From Coptis chinensis (taxonomy: Eukaryota; Streptophyta; Magnoliopsida; Ranunculales; Ranunculaceae): a stretch of DNA of 64,000 nucleotides. Within the stretch, counting starts at the first letter, position 1, and every line of letters starts with the position of its first letter. This document shows, piece after piece, positions 44,342 to 54,840 of the stretch. The notes beneath the pieces were generated by a model. That model was given only the letters and a program-made list of their open reading frames with translations. It was not told the DNA's origin and made no database searches. The stretch spans positions 107,246,501-107,310,500 of the forward strand of contig CM027380.1 in assembly GCA_015680905.1 (NCBI GenBank). The letters are read 5' to 3'. Both the position numbers and the translations under genes were made by a program.

Positions 44342-47260
44342 TCATATTTTGTATGAATAAGAATTGGCTTCAATGACAATGTTGGGAATGTGGGTCAAGA
44401 TGCTCCAGTCCTCTCTGCTACGTTCACTCATAATAAGGCAGCAGCCGATTTGCAAATTTCGAAGCATGATAAGTGGTTTCAACTCCTCTGGTTTGAAATC
44501 AAGGAAATTGCATCCTCCACAACACAAATTTTGAAGTGACGTGAGTTGGCTTAGTCCTTGGGGGGAAAGGAATGCGGTGATTCTAGGATATCAAGAGACT
44601 TGAGGTTGTTGTTGTTGGTGAGGGACATTAACGATTTTGAAAGAACTCCTACATTGCCGAATAATGACAAATATTCAAGCAGAGGAGCAAACAGGTAGTG
44701 CGGTACCACCTTCAGTTTTGGGCAATTACCAATCGCTAGGAAATCGAGACGGGGCATGATAGTAGTATTATCAATTGTTGTTGGGACATCATGCTCCCCT
44801 TCCTCCCACTCTGGCAATCCAATTAAGTGAAACTCTTTTAATTTTGGAAACAATACCACTGATGATGAAGATGACGAAGAAGATGTTGAATCTCCATTTC
44901 CAACCCTCAAAAGATCCGTACCCAAATGTTTCACCGCACTTAGATCATGTAGCCAGAGCTCTTCAAGAAATTGTAATTTGCCTAAAGCGGGCAACACCTT
45001 CAAATTTGGGCACTGGAAAAGTTCCAAGTATGTAATATTGGACAATACAGATTCTTCAACTAACATCATCCAAGGAGGGACCGTGAAGCCAACATAGTTT
45101 CCTATTAACAATCGTTCCAAGCTGCTTTTATGTGGTTCCAGATTTTCAAGAACACCTTCCATCCTTCGTATCTCCTCTTCGCTGCTGACAACTTCAACTT
45201 TTCTCAAGAACAACGGAGACATAGAGAAGAATAATTCTTTATCTCCAAAATTCAACACCAACTCTAAAATGTTTATCTTTTTCTGTAATTCTGCCAGTTT
45301 AGCCTCATTCCCACTTTTTACATGCCTTAACCCCGTAATAGATAGTCTTCCTTTTAGAAAATTGAGATTTCCTAGTTCTCCAATTACGGACCCTTTGCTT
45401 CTATCACTGACAATAAATTTACTTAATGTTCGAAGCTGCCTTAATCTCTCAATGCCTCCTCGTGGATAATACTTTAGTCTCGAAGTGCCTTCAACTTCCA
45501 GATGTCTTAGGTTAGAAAGTTTCCCAATTCCTTCTGGTAGTCTGCGAAGTTTATAACAACCGTTAAGCTTCAATGTTTGCAAATTGACTAGACTTCCCAT
45601 TGTCTCAGGCAATTTTTTCAGATTTGTATACGAGAAATCAAGGTACCAAAATACATATTATTCAAGTCCAAGGTCCTAAGACATGTCAACTTGTGGAATA
45701 GTAACATAGAAGGTACTGACTCGGACGATCTGGCTACGAATCCCAATGTGCGTAACTTCTTTGCCTCATAGATAGAGGGATTCCCTATATCATCAGAAAT
45801 CAAATGACGAACCGAGCAATCAGTTTTTGTGAGGAACTCGGCAAAGTCATGTACCAAATCATGCATCTTGCATCTAACAATGTTTCCATCATTGTCTTTC
45901 ACAAAATCTTGGAAGAATGAACGCATCGCCAGAGCATCAAAATACTCTACACCAACCCTCTCTAGCTCTCTTGCTCCATTAGAGCCGAGATAACCTTGTG
46001 CCATCCATAGCTTCACCAACTGGTCCTTCTCCATGTCATGATCTTTCGGAAAGATTGCACAGTACATAAAGCATCGTTTCAGAACTGAAGGCAAAGCATG
46101 ATAGCTTAACAAAAGAGCAGGTAAAAAACTTTTTTCTTGTGTTTCCCAAACTTGACTTTCTAATACACCCATCCAATCTTTTTTGCTCGCGTTTGAATCG
46201 CATTTGACTTGCTAATGTCTTGACGACTAGTGGAACACCTTTGCATTTCTTCGTGATTTCTTGTCCAATTTCCATCAATCTTTCACACTCTTCTTCTGTT
46301 CTTCCCCAAAAAGCTATCTGTCTAAATATTTGCCAACATTCATCGTCTGATAACTGTGCAAGCTTGTGTATATAAATTGAGCCGATCATTATCGCAACTG
46401 CCTCGTTACGTGTGGTAACGATGATTTTGCTTCCTCGCTCCCCACCGTCTAGAGATAGTTTCAATAGCTCCCAATGGTTTGAATCTTCAGTCCAAACATC
46501 ATCTAGCATGAGCAAAAACCGCTTTCCTTTTAATGAGTTGCACAAAAGTTGATGTAGAGGTTCCCACCCAACCACATTTGGTAGTTTCCCTCCAGTAGCT
46601 TGTTCAATGATTTCTCTTGCAACCCTTTCAAGATCAAAAGGTTCAGAGACACAAACCCATATTTTCAGCTCAAAAGTGGTCGTTATAGTTCCTTCGTTAT
46701 ACACTAGCTGCGCAAGAGTTGTCTTACCGAACCCGCCAGTTCCAACTATTGACAAGATAGGTATACCGACCTTAGTTTCTTGTTGACTAGTCTCACAGAG
46801 CAGCCTGCTTAGTATACTTTGTTTGTCAAGATCCCGACCGCATATCACTGATACATCCACAACAGAGCTAGTGAGTTGTCGAGGTTCCCCGTGACTATGA
46901 CTCTGAACCAGGCGTAGTGGATCCTTGTTGCGAGCAATCCCATCTAGTCTTTTTACTATGCCTTTAATCCTATGAGCAATGGCATGGCGCACGCCAACAT
47001 GTTTAAAGCAAGCACACAGAGATAACAAGTAGGAACGCCGCACCTTGTTGGCAACGTGAGGGCCATTAGCAGAAATGAGAATTCGTGTGTTCCATTCATC
47101 CAAAACATCCTCTGCATCATACATCACATCTTTGAGTTGTCCCAACCAAACCTTAACTGCATTGTCATGTATTTCCTTCTTTTCAGCGTCTTCAAGCACC
47201 GCTTTAACCAAATGGAGCTTAGTCTCGAGGTTTTCTAATTCTTCACGAACCCCCACCACC

Positions 47261-47460
47261 TAATACGCCATCTGAAGATAAGTCAGAGACATGAAGAAGT
47301 CAAGTCAAGAAGTCTATGATTGTAACTGTTTAGGACATCTAATCATTCTCTGTAATAGTTTTCTGTAATCTTGTATTAGGAGTACTATATAAACAGATAA
47401 TTGTAATATTGATTGCTTAAGAAAGAAGAAACAAAAGTTATAGGGTTTCAGAGTTTATTT
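47261..47460 (+). repeat. 5' LTR of the young Copia element
   Basis: 200 bp; contains a TATA-like 'ctatataaac' at about 47386 that could drive transcription. Confidence 0.9.
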
Positions 47461-47573
47461 TGGTATCGGAGCTAGAAAATCGCCTCACGGCGTAGATCCA
47501 TCCTATTTTCTCAATTTCTTCATTTTGATTCAATCTTTCTTCACTAAACATTGATTCTATTCAATCAAACACT

Positions 47574-50500
47574 ATGACAAGAACAAATCAAACGATTCAA
47601 CCATCATCAAACCCTAATCCTGTTATCAATGGTGGTGAACATCAAATCACTTCTCAAATTAATGGAGTTACAGATCAAAACAATGATCAAAATCATTCTA
47701 ATCTTCAAAACAATGTAGCTGAAGATCAAATAAATCAATTTAATGCTGCTGCTTCAATTCCAGCGAATTTTTCTCATAATCAATATCAAGTTCAGAATTC
47801 TCAAGACTTCTATATACAGAATCAAGGTTTACATCAGTTTCAACAACAAACTCAAGGTTTACATCAGCCTCAACATCAAACTCAAGGTGTACATCAGTTT
47901 CAACAACAAACTCAAGGTTTGCATCCGTCTCAGCAACCAACTCAAGGTTTCAATCCCATTAACACAACGTATCACGGTGTTCACTCTTCAATACCAACAA
48001 CAGGTTATTACTCTTTTCAAAACATTTCAAGTATGGTACCTTTGAAGCTCAAGCGTGATAATTATCTGATGTGGAAACAAGTCTTTTTACCTCTACTCAA
48101 AACACATGATCTAATGGGATTAATAGAAGGTACTGACATTTGTCCATCAAAGTTTCTACTTAATGGTACTGGAAATTTTTCTCCTGTAATTGATCCTCAA
48201 TATATAGCATGGGTAAAACGAGATCAAATGCTATTGATATGGATAAATGCCACTTTATCTGAGGAATTACTTCCATATGTTGTTGGTGTATCCACTTCTA
48301 GAGAGTTATGGTTGACTTTGGAAAAGAGGTTAGGCACAATTTCTGTTGCCCATGTGATTCAGTTAAAAACACAGCTGCAAGAAGTGAAGAAGGGTGAGTT
48401 AACAATGCCAGAGTACCTTCAAAGGATCAAGATAATTACTGATAGCTTAGCTGCTTCTGGTTCTCCTGTTACTGATGGTGATTTAATATATCATACCTTG
48501 AGAGGTTTACCTGCTGAGTACAACTCCTTTACAACTTCTATTCGTACAAGATCAATTAATGATCCAGTTCATCCTGAGGAATTATATGGATTACTTCTTA
48601 ATGAGGAACTGACTATTGAACAAAGAACTAAAGGGCATCTTAGTACTGAACAAATCCATCAAGCCTTTGCAGCATTTAACATCTCTAATAGAGGATCTTA
48701 TGGCTCAAATGGAGGACGAGGAAATAGTTCATATGGCAGAAATGGTGGAAGAGGCAATAGTTCTGGTGGAAGAGGAAATGGAGCATATAGAGGAAGAGGT
48801 TTTTACAATACTCAAGGCTATCAGAATCAGAATTCAGGATATAATAATGCTGGTTCTTCAGGGTATAACAATGGTGGCAGTGGTTACTCTAAGGCTTCAG
48901 GATACAATAATGCAGGATCCTCAAGGCCACAATGTCAAATATGTAACAAGTATGGGCACATTGCTTTAGACTGTCACAATCGAATGAATCATAGTTTCAT
49001 TGGCAGAATTCCACCAGCTAAACTTGCAATGCTTGCAACCTTTCATGACATTCCTTCATCTAGTCAGTTTAATGCTTCTTCTCAGTTCAATGACACCGCC
49101 TATTATGATGCTCAGTATAATGGTTCTCATGGTGCTCAGTATAATGGTTCTCATGCCTCAAATCAAGCATCAAGTTCTCATCAAAATGACTCTTGCTGGT
49201 ATGCTGACACTGGTGCATCTAATCATCTTACTGCTAATATCAACAATCTGGATTCTCACACTGATTACAAAGGATCTGACAAAGTTCTCGTAGGCAATGG
49301 ACAAGGTTTGCCTATCCTACATACTGGTTCTACTTCAGTTAATACTTTACATTCCAATCATAAATTCCAATTGAAAAATGTTTTACATGTCCCTAGTATA
49401 AAATACAATCTCTTGAGTGTACACAAGTTTGTTTCAGACAACAATTGTGTACTAATCTTTACTCCCAATGCTTTTTTTGTCAAGGACATGGCATCGGGGA
49501 GGATGCTTTTCCAAGGACAAACTGAGAATGGCTTGTATCCTCTGCATTTTTCAGCACAGCCTTCTCATTTTCCATCTTTTCCTACTGCTTTCATTTCAAA
49601 TAAAGCTTCTCATACAATCTGGCACAGTCGACTGGGTCATCCTGCTGCCCCAATTCTGCATAAACTCATTCAAGCAAAATGTATTGAAGTTCACAATCAA
49701 TCAAAATCTTCTTTTTGTCGTGATTGTACTATAGGAAAAATTACCAAATTGCCTTTTACTTTGTCTGTTTGTAAGTCTATTGCACCTTTGCAATTGCTTC
49801 ACATGGATTTGTGGGGCCCCTCTCCTGTTATTTCAGTTAGCGGAAATAAATATTTTGCTACTATTGTTGATGATTTCTCTAAATATTGCTGGTTTTTTCC
49901 TTTGCATTCTAAATCTCAGTTTTGTTCTATCTTTGAATCATTTAAATCCTTCATTGAAATTTTTTTGTCTCACAAGATCAAAGTTGTTCGAACTGATAAT
50001 GGGGGAGAATTCATTAGTGCCAAATTCGAAAACTTTCTTTATTTATCTGGCGTTGCACATCAATTCTCCTGTCCTCACACTCCCGAACAAAATGGAGTGG
50101 TGGAAAGAAAGCACAGACATATTCTAGATATGTCTCGAACTCTCATCTGTCAATCCTATATTCCATCTAAATACTGGGTAGATCTCTTTTCCACTTCAGT
50201 CTATCTAATCAACAGGTTGCCTTCATCTTCTTTAAACTTCATTTCACCATGGGAAAAGGTCTTTCACAGGAAACCTAATTATTCTAGACTCAAAACCTTT
50301 GGATGTAGCTGTTATCCCTGGTTAAGACCTTATACTTCCAACAAGTTAGAGTTAAGGTCTAAACCTTGTGTCTTTATTGGTTATTCTTTTAATCACAAAG
50401 GTTATAGATGTCTTCATCTTAACTCCGGCAGAGTATACATTTCCAGACATGTGATTTTCAATGAGCATGAATTTCCCTTCAAACTTGTCAATCCTCAAAC

Positions 50501-52340
50501 TTCCTTTAATCCTAATTTCTCCTCTGTCATACCTAGACAAGTTTCCACTGCAGATTCATCATTACACAATAAAAATACACTTAATATCATCACTTCCAAC
50601 CCTTCTAACAGTTCTCAATCTTCATCTGTCAAAATTCCTTCTTCGTCTAATACTCATTCTATGCAAACAAGAGCTAAACATGGGATTTCTAAACCAAAAG
50701 CTTTAAACTCCACTAAACATCCTTTACCTCATGCACTTCAAGTTAATCTTTCTGCTATTCCTTCTACTCCTACCTGTTTCTCTCAAGCCATTAAGGATTC
50801 AAACTGGAAAGATGCTATGGTTAGTGAGTTTAATGCACTTCTCAAAAACAACACTTGGATTCTAGTACCACCTTCTCCTTCTCAGAATATTGTGGATAAT
50901 AAATGGGTGTTTAGGCTAAAACAAAAAGCAGATAGTACTATTGACAAGCATAAAGCAAGATTGGTGGCTAAAGGGTTCAATCAGCAATATGGTTTTGACT
51001 ACCTTGAAACCTTCAGTCCTGTTGCTAAACCTACTACTATCAGACTAATAATTTCCATTGCAGTTCATTATAATTGGGATATAAGGCAATTGGATGTTTC
51101 TAATGCCTTTCTACATGGTCATCTCAAAGAGGAGGTCTTTATGAAACAACCACAGGGATTTGTTGATCCTACAAAGCCTCACTATGTCTGCAAGTTATTA
51201 AAATCTTTATATGGTCTTAAACAAGCACCTCGTGCTTGGTATGAAGAGTTGTTTCAAGCTTTATTAGCTATTGGCTTTAATACTTCAGAAGCAGATCATT
51301 CATTGTTCATTATGAAAGACTCAATGTCAGTTACTTTCATACTCGTGTATGTGGACGATATTCTAATTACAGGGAGCTCTAAAACTGTATATCATCAAGT
51401 TATTGCTAGACTGAGTTCAGTATTTGCTATGAAAGACTTGGGCACTCTTCATTACTTTCTAGGTTTGGAGGTACAAAAAGATCAAAGGGGTTTATTTCTA
51501 TGTCAGACAAAATACACTTATGATCTTTTGAAGAAAGCAAACATGGTGGATGCCAAACCTGCACCAACTCCAATCTCTTCTAGTTGCAAACTAGATTCAC
51601 ATTCAGGAGAAGTACTCTCAGAACCAACTACTTACAGATCTCTTGTAGGAGCCTTGCAGTATCTCACCTGGACAAGGCCTGACATCTCCTTTGCTGTCAA
51701 CATGGTTTGTCAGTTCATGCACTGTCCAAGAGCACCTCATTTGGCAGCAGTTAAGCGCATCATAAGGTATCTGAAGGGCACACTTGATAAAGGTATTTGG
51801 TTTACTAGAAGTTCTTTCAATATTCATGCCTATACTGATGCTGATTGGGCTGGATGTCCTATAGATAGACGATCTATTACTGGTATGTGTGTGTTCATAG
51901 GAAATAATCTTATTTCATGGTCTGCCAAGAAGCAACATACAGTTGCTCGATCTAGTACCGAAGCTGAGTATCGTTCTTTAGCACACACTGCCTCAGAGAT
52001 TTATTGGATTTGTCTTCTGTTAAAGGATCTGCACATTCCTTTATCTCAATCTCCCCAACTTCACTGTGACAACATTAGTGCTATTGCATTAGCTAATAAT
52101 CCTATCTTTCATGCACGCACAAAACATGTGGAGATTGACTATCATTATATTCGAGAGCTCGTGATCAACAAAGTCATTGATCTCAAGTATTTATGTACCA
52201 GAGATCAACTTGCGGACATATTCACAAAAGGATTATCTACACAGAGATTCCATCTGCTCTTATCCAAGCTTTCAGTTATTCCCTCTCCCTTCAGCTTGAA
52301 AGGGGGTAATACGCCATCTGAAGATAAGTCAGAGACATGA
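47574..52340 (+). CDS. Copia gag-pol polyprotein, single frame, 1588 residues
   Basis: Part of the young retrotransposon. Order of parts: Q/N-rich N-terminus with five imperfect repeats (about residues 85-130); gag (UBN2-type, about 155-370); G/N/S-rich linker; CCHC zinc knuckle 'CQICNKYGHIALDC' (about 460); protease 'WYADTGASNHLT' (about 545); pre-integrase 'HSRLGHP'; integrase core 'LLHMDLWGPS' and 'RTDNGGEF'; reverse transcriptase with 'YVDDILITG'; RNase H 'YTDADWAGC' and 'TEAEYRSLA'. The order INT-RT-RH is Copia. The stop codon lies 34 bp inside the 3' LTR. The lineage is probably near Arabidopsis RE1/Ale-type elements, judged by general likeness only. Confidence 0.95.
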   Translation: MTRTNQTIQPSSNPNPVINGGEHQITSQINGVTDQNNDQNHSNLQNNVAEDQINQFNAAASIPANFSHNQYQVQNSQDFYIQNQGLHQFQQQTQGLHQPQHQTQGVHQFQQQTQGLHPSQQPTQGFNPINTTYHGVHSSIPTTGYYSFQNISSMVPLKLKRDNYLMWKQVFLPLLKTHDLMGLIEGTDICPSKFLLNGTGNFSPVIDPQYIAWVKRDQMLLIWINATLSEELLPYVVGVSTSRELWLTLEKRLGTISVAHVIQLKTQLQEVKKGELTMPEYLQRIKIITDSLAASGSPVTDGDLIYHTLRGLPAEYNSFTTSIRTRSINDPVHPEELYGLLLNEELTIEQRTKGHLSTEQIHQAFAAFNISNRGSYGSNGGRGNSSYGRNGGRGNSSGGRGNGAYRGRGFYNTQGYQNQNSGYNNAGSSGYNNGGSGYSKASGYNNAGSSRPQCQICNKYGHIALDCHNRMNHSFIGRIPPAKLAMLATFHDIPSSSQFNASSQFNDTAYYDAQYNGSHGAQYNGSHASNQASSSHQNDSCWYADTGASNHLTANINNLDSHTDYKGSDKVLVGNGQGLPILHTGSTSVNTLHSNHKFQLKNVLHVPSIKYNLLSVHKFVSDNNCVLIFTPNAFFVKDMASGRMLFQGQTENGLYPLHFSAQPSHFPSFPTAFISNKASHTIWHSRLGHPAAPILHKLIQAKCIEVHNQSKSSFCRDCTIGKITKLPFTLSVCKSIAPLQLLHMDLWGPSPVISVSGNKYFATIVDDFSKYCWFFPLHSKSQFCSIFESFKSFIEIFLSHKIKVVRTDNGGEFISAKFENFLYLSGVAHQFSCPHTPEQNGVVERKHRHILDMSRTLICQSYIPSKYWVDLFSTSVYLINRLPSSSLNFISPWEKVFHRKPNYSRLKTFGCSCYPWLRPYTSNKLELRSKPCVFIGYSFNHKGYRCLHLNSGRVYISRHVIFNEHEFPFKLVNPQTSFNPNFSSVIPRQVSTADSSLHNKNTLNIITSNPSNSSQSSSVKIPSSSNTHSMQTRAKHGISKPKALNSTKHPLPHALQVNLSAIPSTPTCFSQAIKDSNWKDAMVSEFNALLKNNTWILVPPSPSQNIVDNKWVFRLKQKADSTIDKHKARLVAKGFNQQYGFDYLETFSPVAKPTTIRLIISIAVHYNWDIRQLDVSNAFLHGHLKEEVFMKQPQGFVDPTKPHYVCKLLKSLYGLKQAPRAWYEELFQALLAIGFNTSEADHSLFIMKDSMSVTFILVYVDDILITGSSKTVYHQVIARLSSVFAMKDLGTLHYFLGLEVQKDQRGLFLCQTKYTYDLLKKANMVDAKPAPTPISSSCKLDSHSGEVLSEPTTYRSLVGALQYLTWTRPDISFAVNMVCQFMHCPRAPHLAAVKRIIRYLKGTLDKGIWFTRSSFNIHAYTDADWAGCPIDRRSITGMCVFIGNNLISWSAKKQHTVARSSTEAEYRSLAHTASEIYWICLLLKDLHIPLSQSPQLHCDNISAIALANNPIFHARTKHVEIDYHYIRELVINKVIDLKYLCTRDQLADIFTKGLSTQRFHLLLSKLSVIPSPFSLKGGNTPSEDKSET

Positions 52341-52513
52341 AGAAGTCAAGTCAAGAAGTCTATGGTTGTAACTGTTTAGGACATCTAATCATTCTCTGTA
52401 ATAGTTTTCTGTAATCTTGTATTAGGAGTACTATATAAACAGATAATTGTAATATTGATTGCTTAAGAAAGAAGAAACAAAAAACAAAAGTTATAGGGTT
52501 TCAGAGTTTATTT
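52307..52513 (+). repeat. 3' LTR of the young Copia element
   Basis: 207 bp; differs from the 5' LTR by one base and a 7-bp A-rich insertion. Confidence 0.9.
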
Positions 52514-52598
52514 CCACCAACCGCACCTCCTGTTCAATTTCTATTCGGATGATTGAGGCCAACTGGTCCATAAGAGCAGAAAGTATCGCTTGAGCCAT

Positions 52599-53001
52599 GT
52601 TTTTTATGAATCAACAAAGAAGAAATGAGATACAAGAAGCTTAGGCTGCTCTTGAAGATTTTGAAGTGTGAAGACCAAATCAAGGAGAGATACAATGGAG
52701 CTCGAACAGCTTTTGAAGTCAAGTCCACCGCTGTCCTCATCACACAAGTCCTTGCAATGTGAACCATCCAGCCAAATGAAGACTAATGGGAAGGAAGACC
52801 AAATCAAGGAGAGATACAATGAAAATCCAACAGTGTTTTAAGTCAATTCCACAGCCTTATCTGAGACTGGACTCGAGTATGCAATGTGAACCATCCAAGC
52901 CAAATGCATTATTGATGTTACCAAGCGAAAAAAAGATGTTAGGCTTTTTCAAGTCAATTCCACAGCCTTATCCGAGCCAAATGAATTATTGATGTTAGGT
53001 T
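52599..53001. other. Leader region of the unit B resistance gene
   Basis: Contains 'aagaagaaatgagatacaag', also at 20610-20630 upstream of the unit A gene, and several short repeated blocks ('gtcaattccacag', 'aagaccaaatcaaggagaga'). It lacks the PWD exon 1 relics found in unit A. Confidence 0.5.
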
Positions 53002-53313
53002 GTGGAAAGTGGAATCTTCTCTGATGACTCCGGACTAGTTGATGAAAACACATTCTCAAATCTCAAACCATTACAGTTAAGACTCTTGCCTAAACTACGG
53101 TCCATATGTAAAAGTGCCTTGCATTTCCCTTCCTTGAAGTGGATGAAGTCATATAAGTGCTTAAATCTAAGGAGACTACCACTTCAATCAGATAGTTGCC
53201 AGAACCGATTGCAATTCATTGGAGGAGACCCTGATTGGTGGAATAATTTGGAGTGGAGGACGAAACTATCGAGTCCAGATTCGCTCCTCTGTCCCAACTC
53301 TATCAATCATTAA
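53002..53313 (+). pseudogene. RPS2-like NLR C-terminal LRR fragment, unit B
   Basis: A 104-codon frame: '[20 protein letters not shown]', '[20 protein letters not shown]', '[12 protein letters not shown]', ending in TAA. It matches the end of RPS2/RPS5-class CNLs, where the last LRR ('F..L....L..LP.L.SI......FPSL......C..L..LPL') precedes a 'WW..LEW' tail. It has no NB-ARC upstream, lies on the strand opposite to the RGA-like gene, and is a longer version of the 21510-21719 scrap. The start codon is only the first ATG in frame. Confidence 0.7.
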
Positions 53314-54840
53314 AAAGAATAGCGACGGCGTCCTAGAGCAATGAACGGCCTCAACAAGAATATATATGATCTTTCAGACTAATAGTCAAAGGGGCGCTTG
53401 AAACTTGGATACTACAGTTTTTGTTTACATTTATGCATCTTTGTTACAGAGACTTCTTAGTCTCTTATTGCTGTGTTTACTATGAGTGTGATATGATCTA
53501 CACTTCTAGCCTGTTTGTTCTACCTATTTTATCTCCATATATGTTAATGAATATGCACTTGGAATTTGAACTATATATATTCTACAGAGAGATGCAAAAT
53601 GCATGCAAGCCTGGGATAGAATCTGTTACAAAGCTCTTATCTGATCTCAGGTATATAGGGCTAAAGAGAGGGACAGATGCAAGACAAAACAAATACAATT
53701 CCTACACTGTATTTGCAGATGCACGTGGAACCATACGAAACACAGAACATCAGCCTCAGACTCCGCAATTGGTTTTCCACCATGCACAAGAAATGAAACT
53801 TTCTGTGATAAACTGGGTTATACTTCAAGAGCAAAGAACTCTTGTTGGTAACATCCTCATTTATGGTGTAATCTATCTGTACCCTTTCGTTTTCATCCCC
53901 ATTTCACTCTGTGACTAAAAGGACTAGGCCATGTACCAAATAACGTGTTCCTTTTGATGAGATGGTTATCGTCTTATGAAAGCACTTTCAATGCAAATGT
54001 GCAATTAGAATGGTTGTGGTGTGAATGTGTGATCAGACAAGGTTGCTGACTTGTGCATTACGACTTGATATTCAAAGGTTATGGAACCACTCTGACTCTG
54101 CAACGACTGCAAGTGCCCATTTTATAATCTGTTAAAATAATTGTTTCTGGCCTGGGGTTATGTAGGGCATTAAACCATTAAATTAAACAAGCTGAGCACA
54201 GATGAAAAGCATACAAAACTTCCTGGAAATATGCAAGGATGTCATTGTTGACATCATGAAAGTTACACTGCAAAGGAAAATTCATTAGTAAGTCTTGGAT
54301 CAAGAAAAATTATGCATGAGTTGTCCGAAAAACAGTGTCATTGTACTTGGCACTTACATTGATATGTGAACTTATTGACTTGATAAGAATGGAATGCAAT
54401 ATCAGGCAACATCGGACACTATTTAATCAACAAACAAAGTGTGACTGATCCATAAATAAGTTGCAAGTATTAAAGAAGCCATATTATTGTAGATTAAATT
54501 TCTTCTACGCAAATGTAGTAAATTCTAGTGAAGACGCAAGGATAGAAGCACAAATTTGATCGAGTACAAGTGGTGACTAAGAGGATCTTATAAAGTGAAG
54601 TCCAGACACTAACTAGTACACCACTCAGTATAGAAGTTGGCGAATGGAGGGGTGCAAAACAAAATATATAAGAATGGTGGTGAGAGGGTGTGTGAGCTAC
54701 AGTTACATAAAATCCAAAATCCACAACCATTTTCTTGGCCTCTGCTAAAAATGTCTTCTATGTATATGATCTTCCCATGTCTTCTATGTATATGTAAAGA
54801 ATAAGTGCAAGAATCCACTCAGCAGGAAACCCTGAATTAT
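53314..54840. other. Duplicated flank, then a unique stretch
   Basis: 53314-54281 matches 21720-22675. 54282-54840 has no counterpart in the window and shows no gene. PWD homology starts at about 54841. Confidence 0.5.

Larger units (their letters stand above)
47261..52513 (+). mobile_element. Copia LTR retrotransposon, young, looks whole
   Basis: LTRs 47261-47460 and 52307-52513, with a 5-bp target duplication ccacc at 47256-47260 and 52514-52518. The primer-binding site begins right after the left LTR (tggtatcggagc, like the usual plant Met-tRNA site); a purine tract (gaaaggggg) ends right before the right LTR. The LTRs begin taatacg and end tttattt, not the canonical TG...CA. They differ by one substitution and one 7-bp indel in about 200 bp, so the insertion is recent, perhaps a few hundred thousand years or less by common plant rates (very rough). 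It looks whole, with no break seen. Confidence 0.95.
44342..52598 (-). pseudogene. CC-NB-ARC-LRR gene of unit B, disrupted by a Copia insertion
   Basis: Starts at 52598 ('MAQAILSALMDQLASIIRIE') and is cut after about 28 codons by a Copia element (47261-52513). It resumes at 47260 with the rest of the coiled coil, then P-loop GTGGFGKTT, LLMLDDVW, GSKIIVTTR and GVPLVVKTL, with a frame break near 46190. It continues to RNBS-D 'CFMYCAIFPKD' and 'MHDLVHDFA' (45860-45880). An LRR deletion plus shift lies near 45615, then LRRs to 44551, then a last shift before the tail ending at 44342. It keeps about 90 LRR residues that the unit A gene lacks, including a serine run at 44870-44900. It is the sister of the 17780-20593 gene and was already damaged or became so after the insertion; the order is unknown. 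Confidence 0.85.
30086..54281 (+). repeat. Segmental duplication unit B
   Basis: Same order and orientation as unit A, with two Copia insertions adding about 5.6 and 5.3 kb. Its left edge abuts the NLR pseudogene at the GLPL motif; its right edge is at 54281. It lacks the nested hAT, most of the LINE (a deletion joins the hAT to the LINE at about 35862) and the FKBP fragment. Confidence 0.85.

Noticed and set aside
47740-50706. Other long frames inside the young Copia element
   Set aside because: Out-of-frame shadows of the single gag-pol frame, helped by its repetitive N-terminus.
53421-53918. A 165-residue protein after the LRR scrap
   Set aside because: No family motif; the unit A copy of the same stretch is not open over the same length, so it is probably a chance frame.
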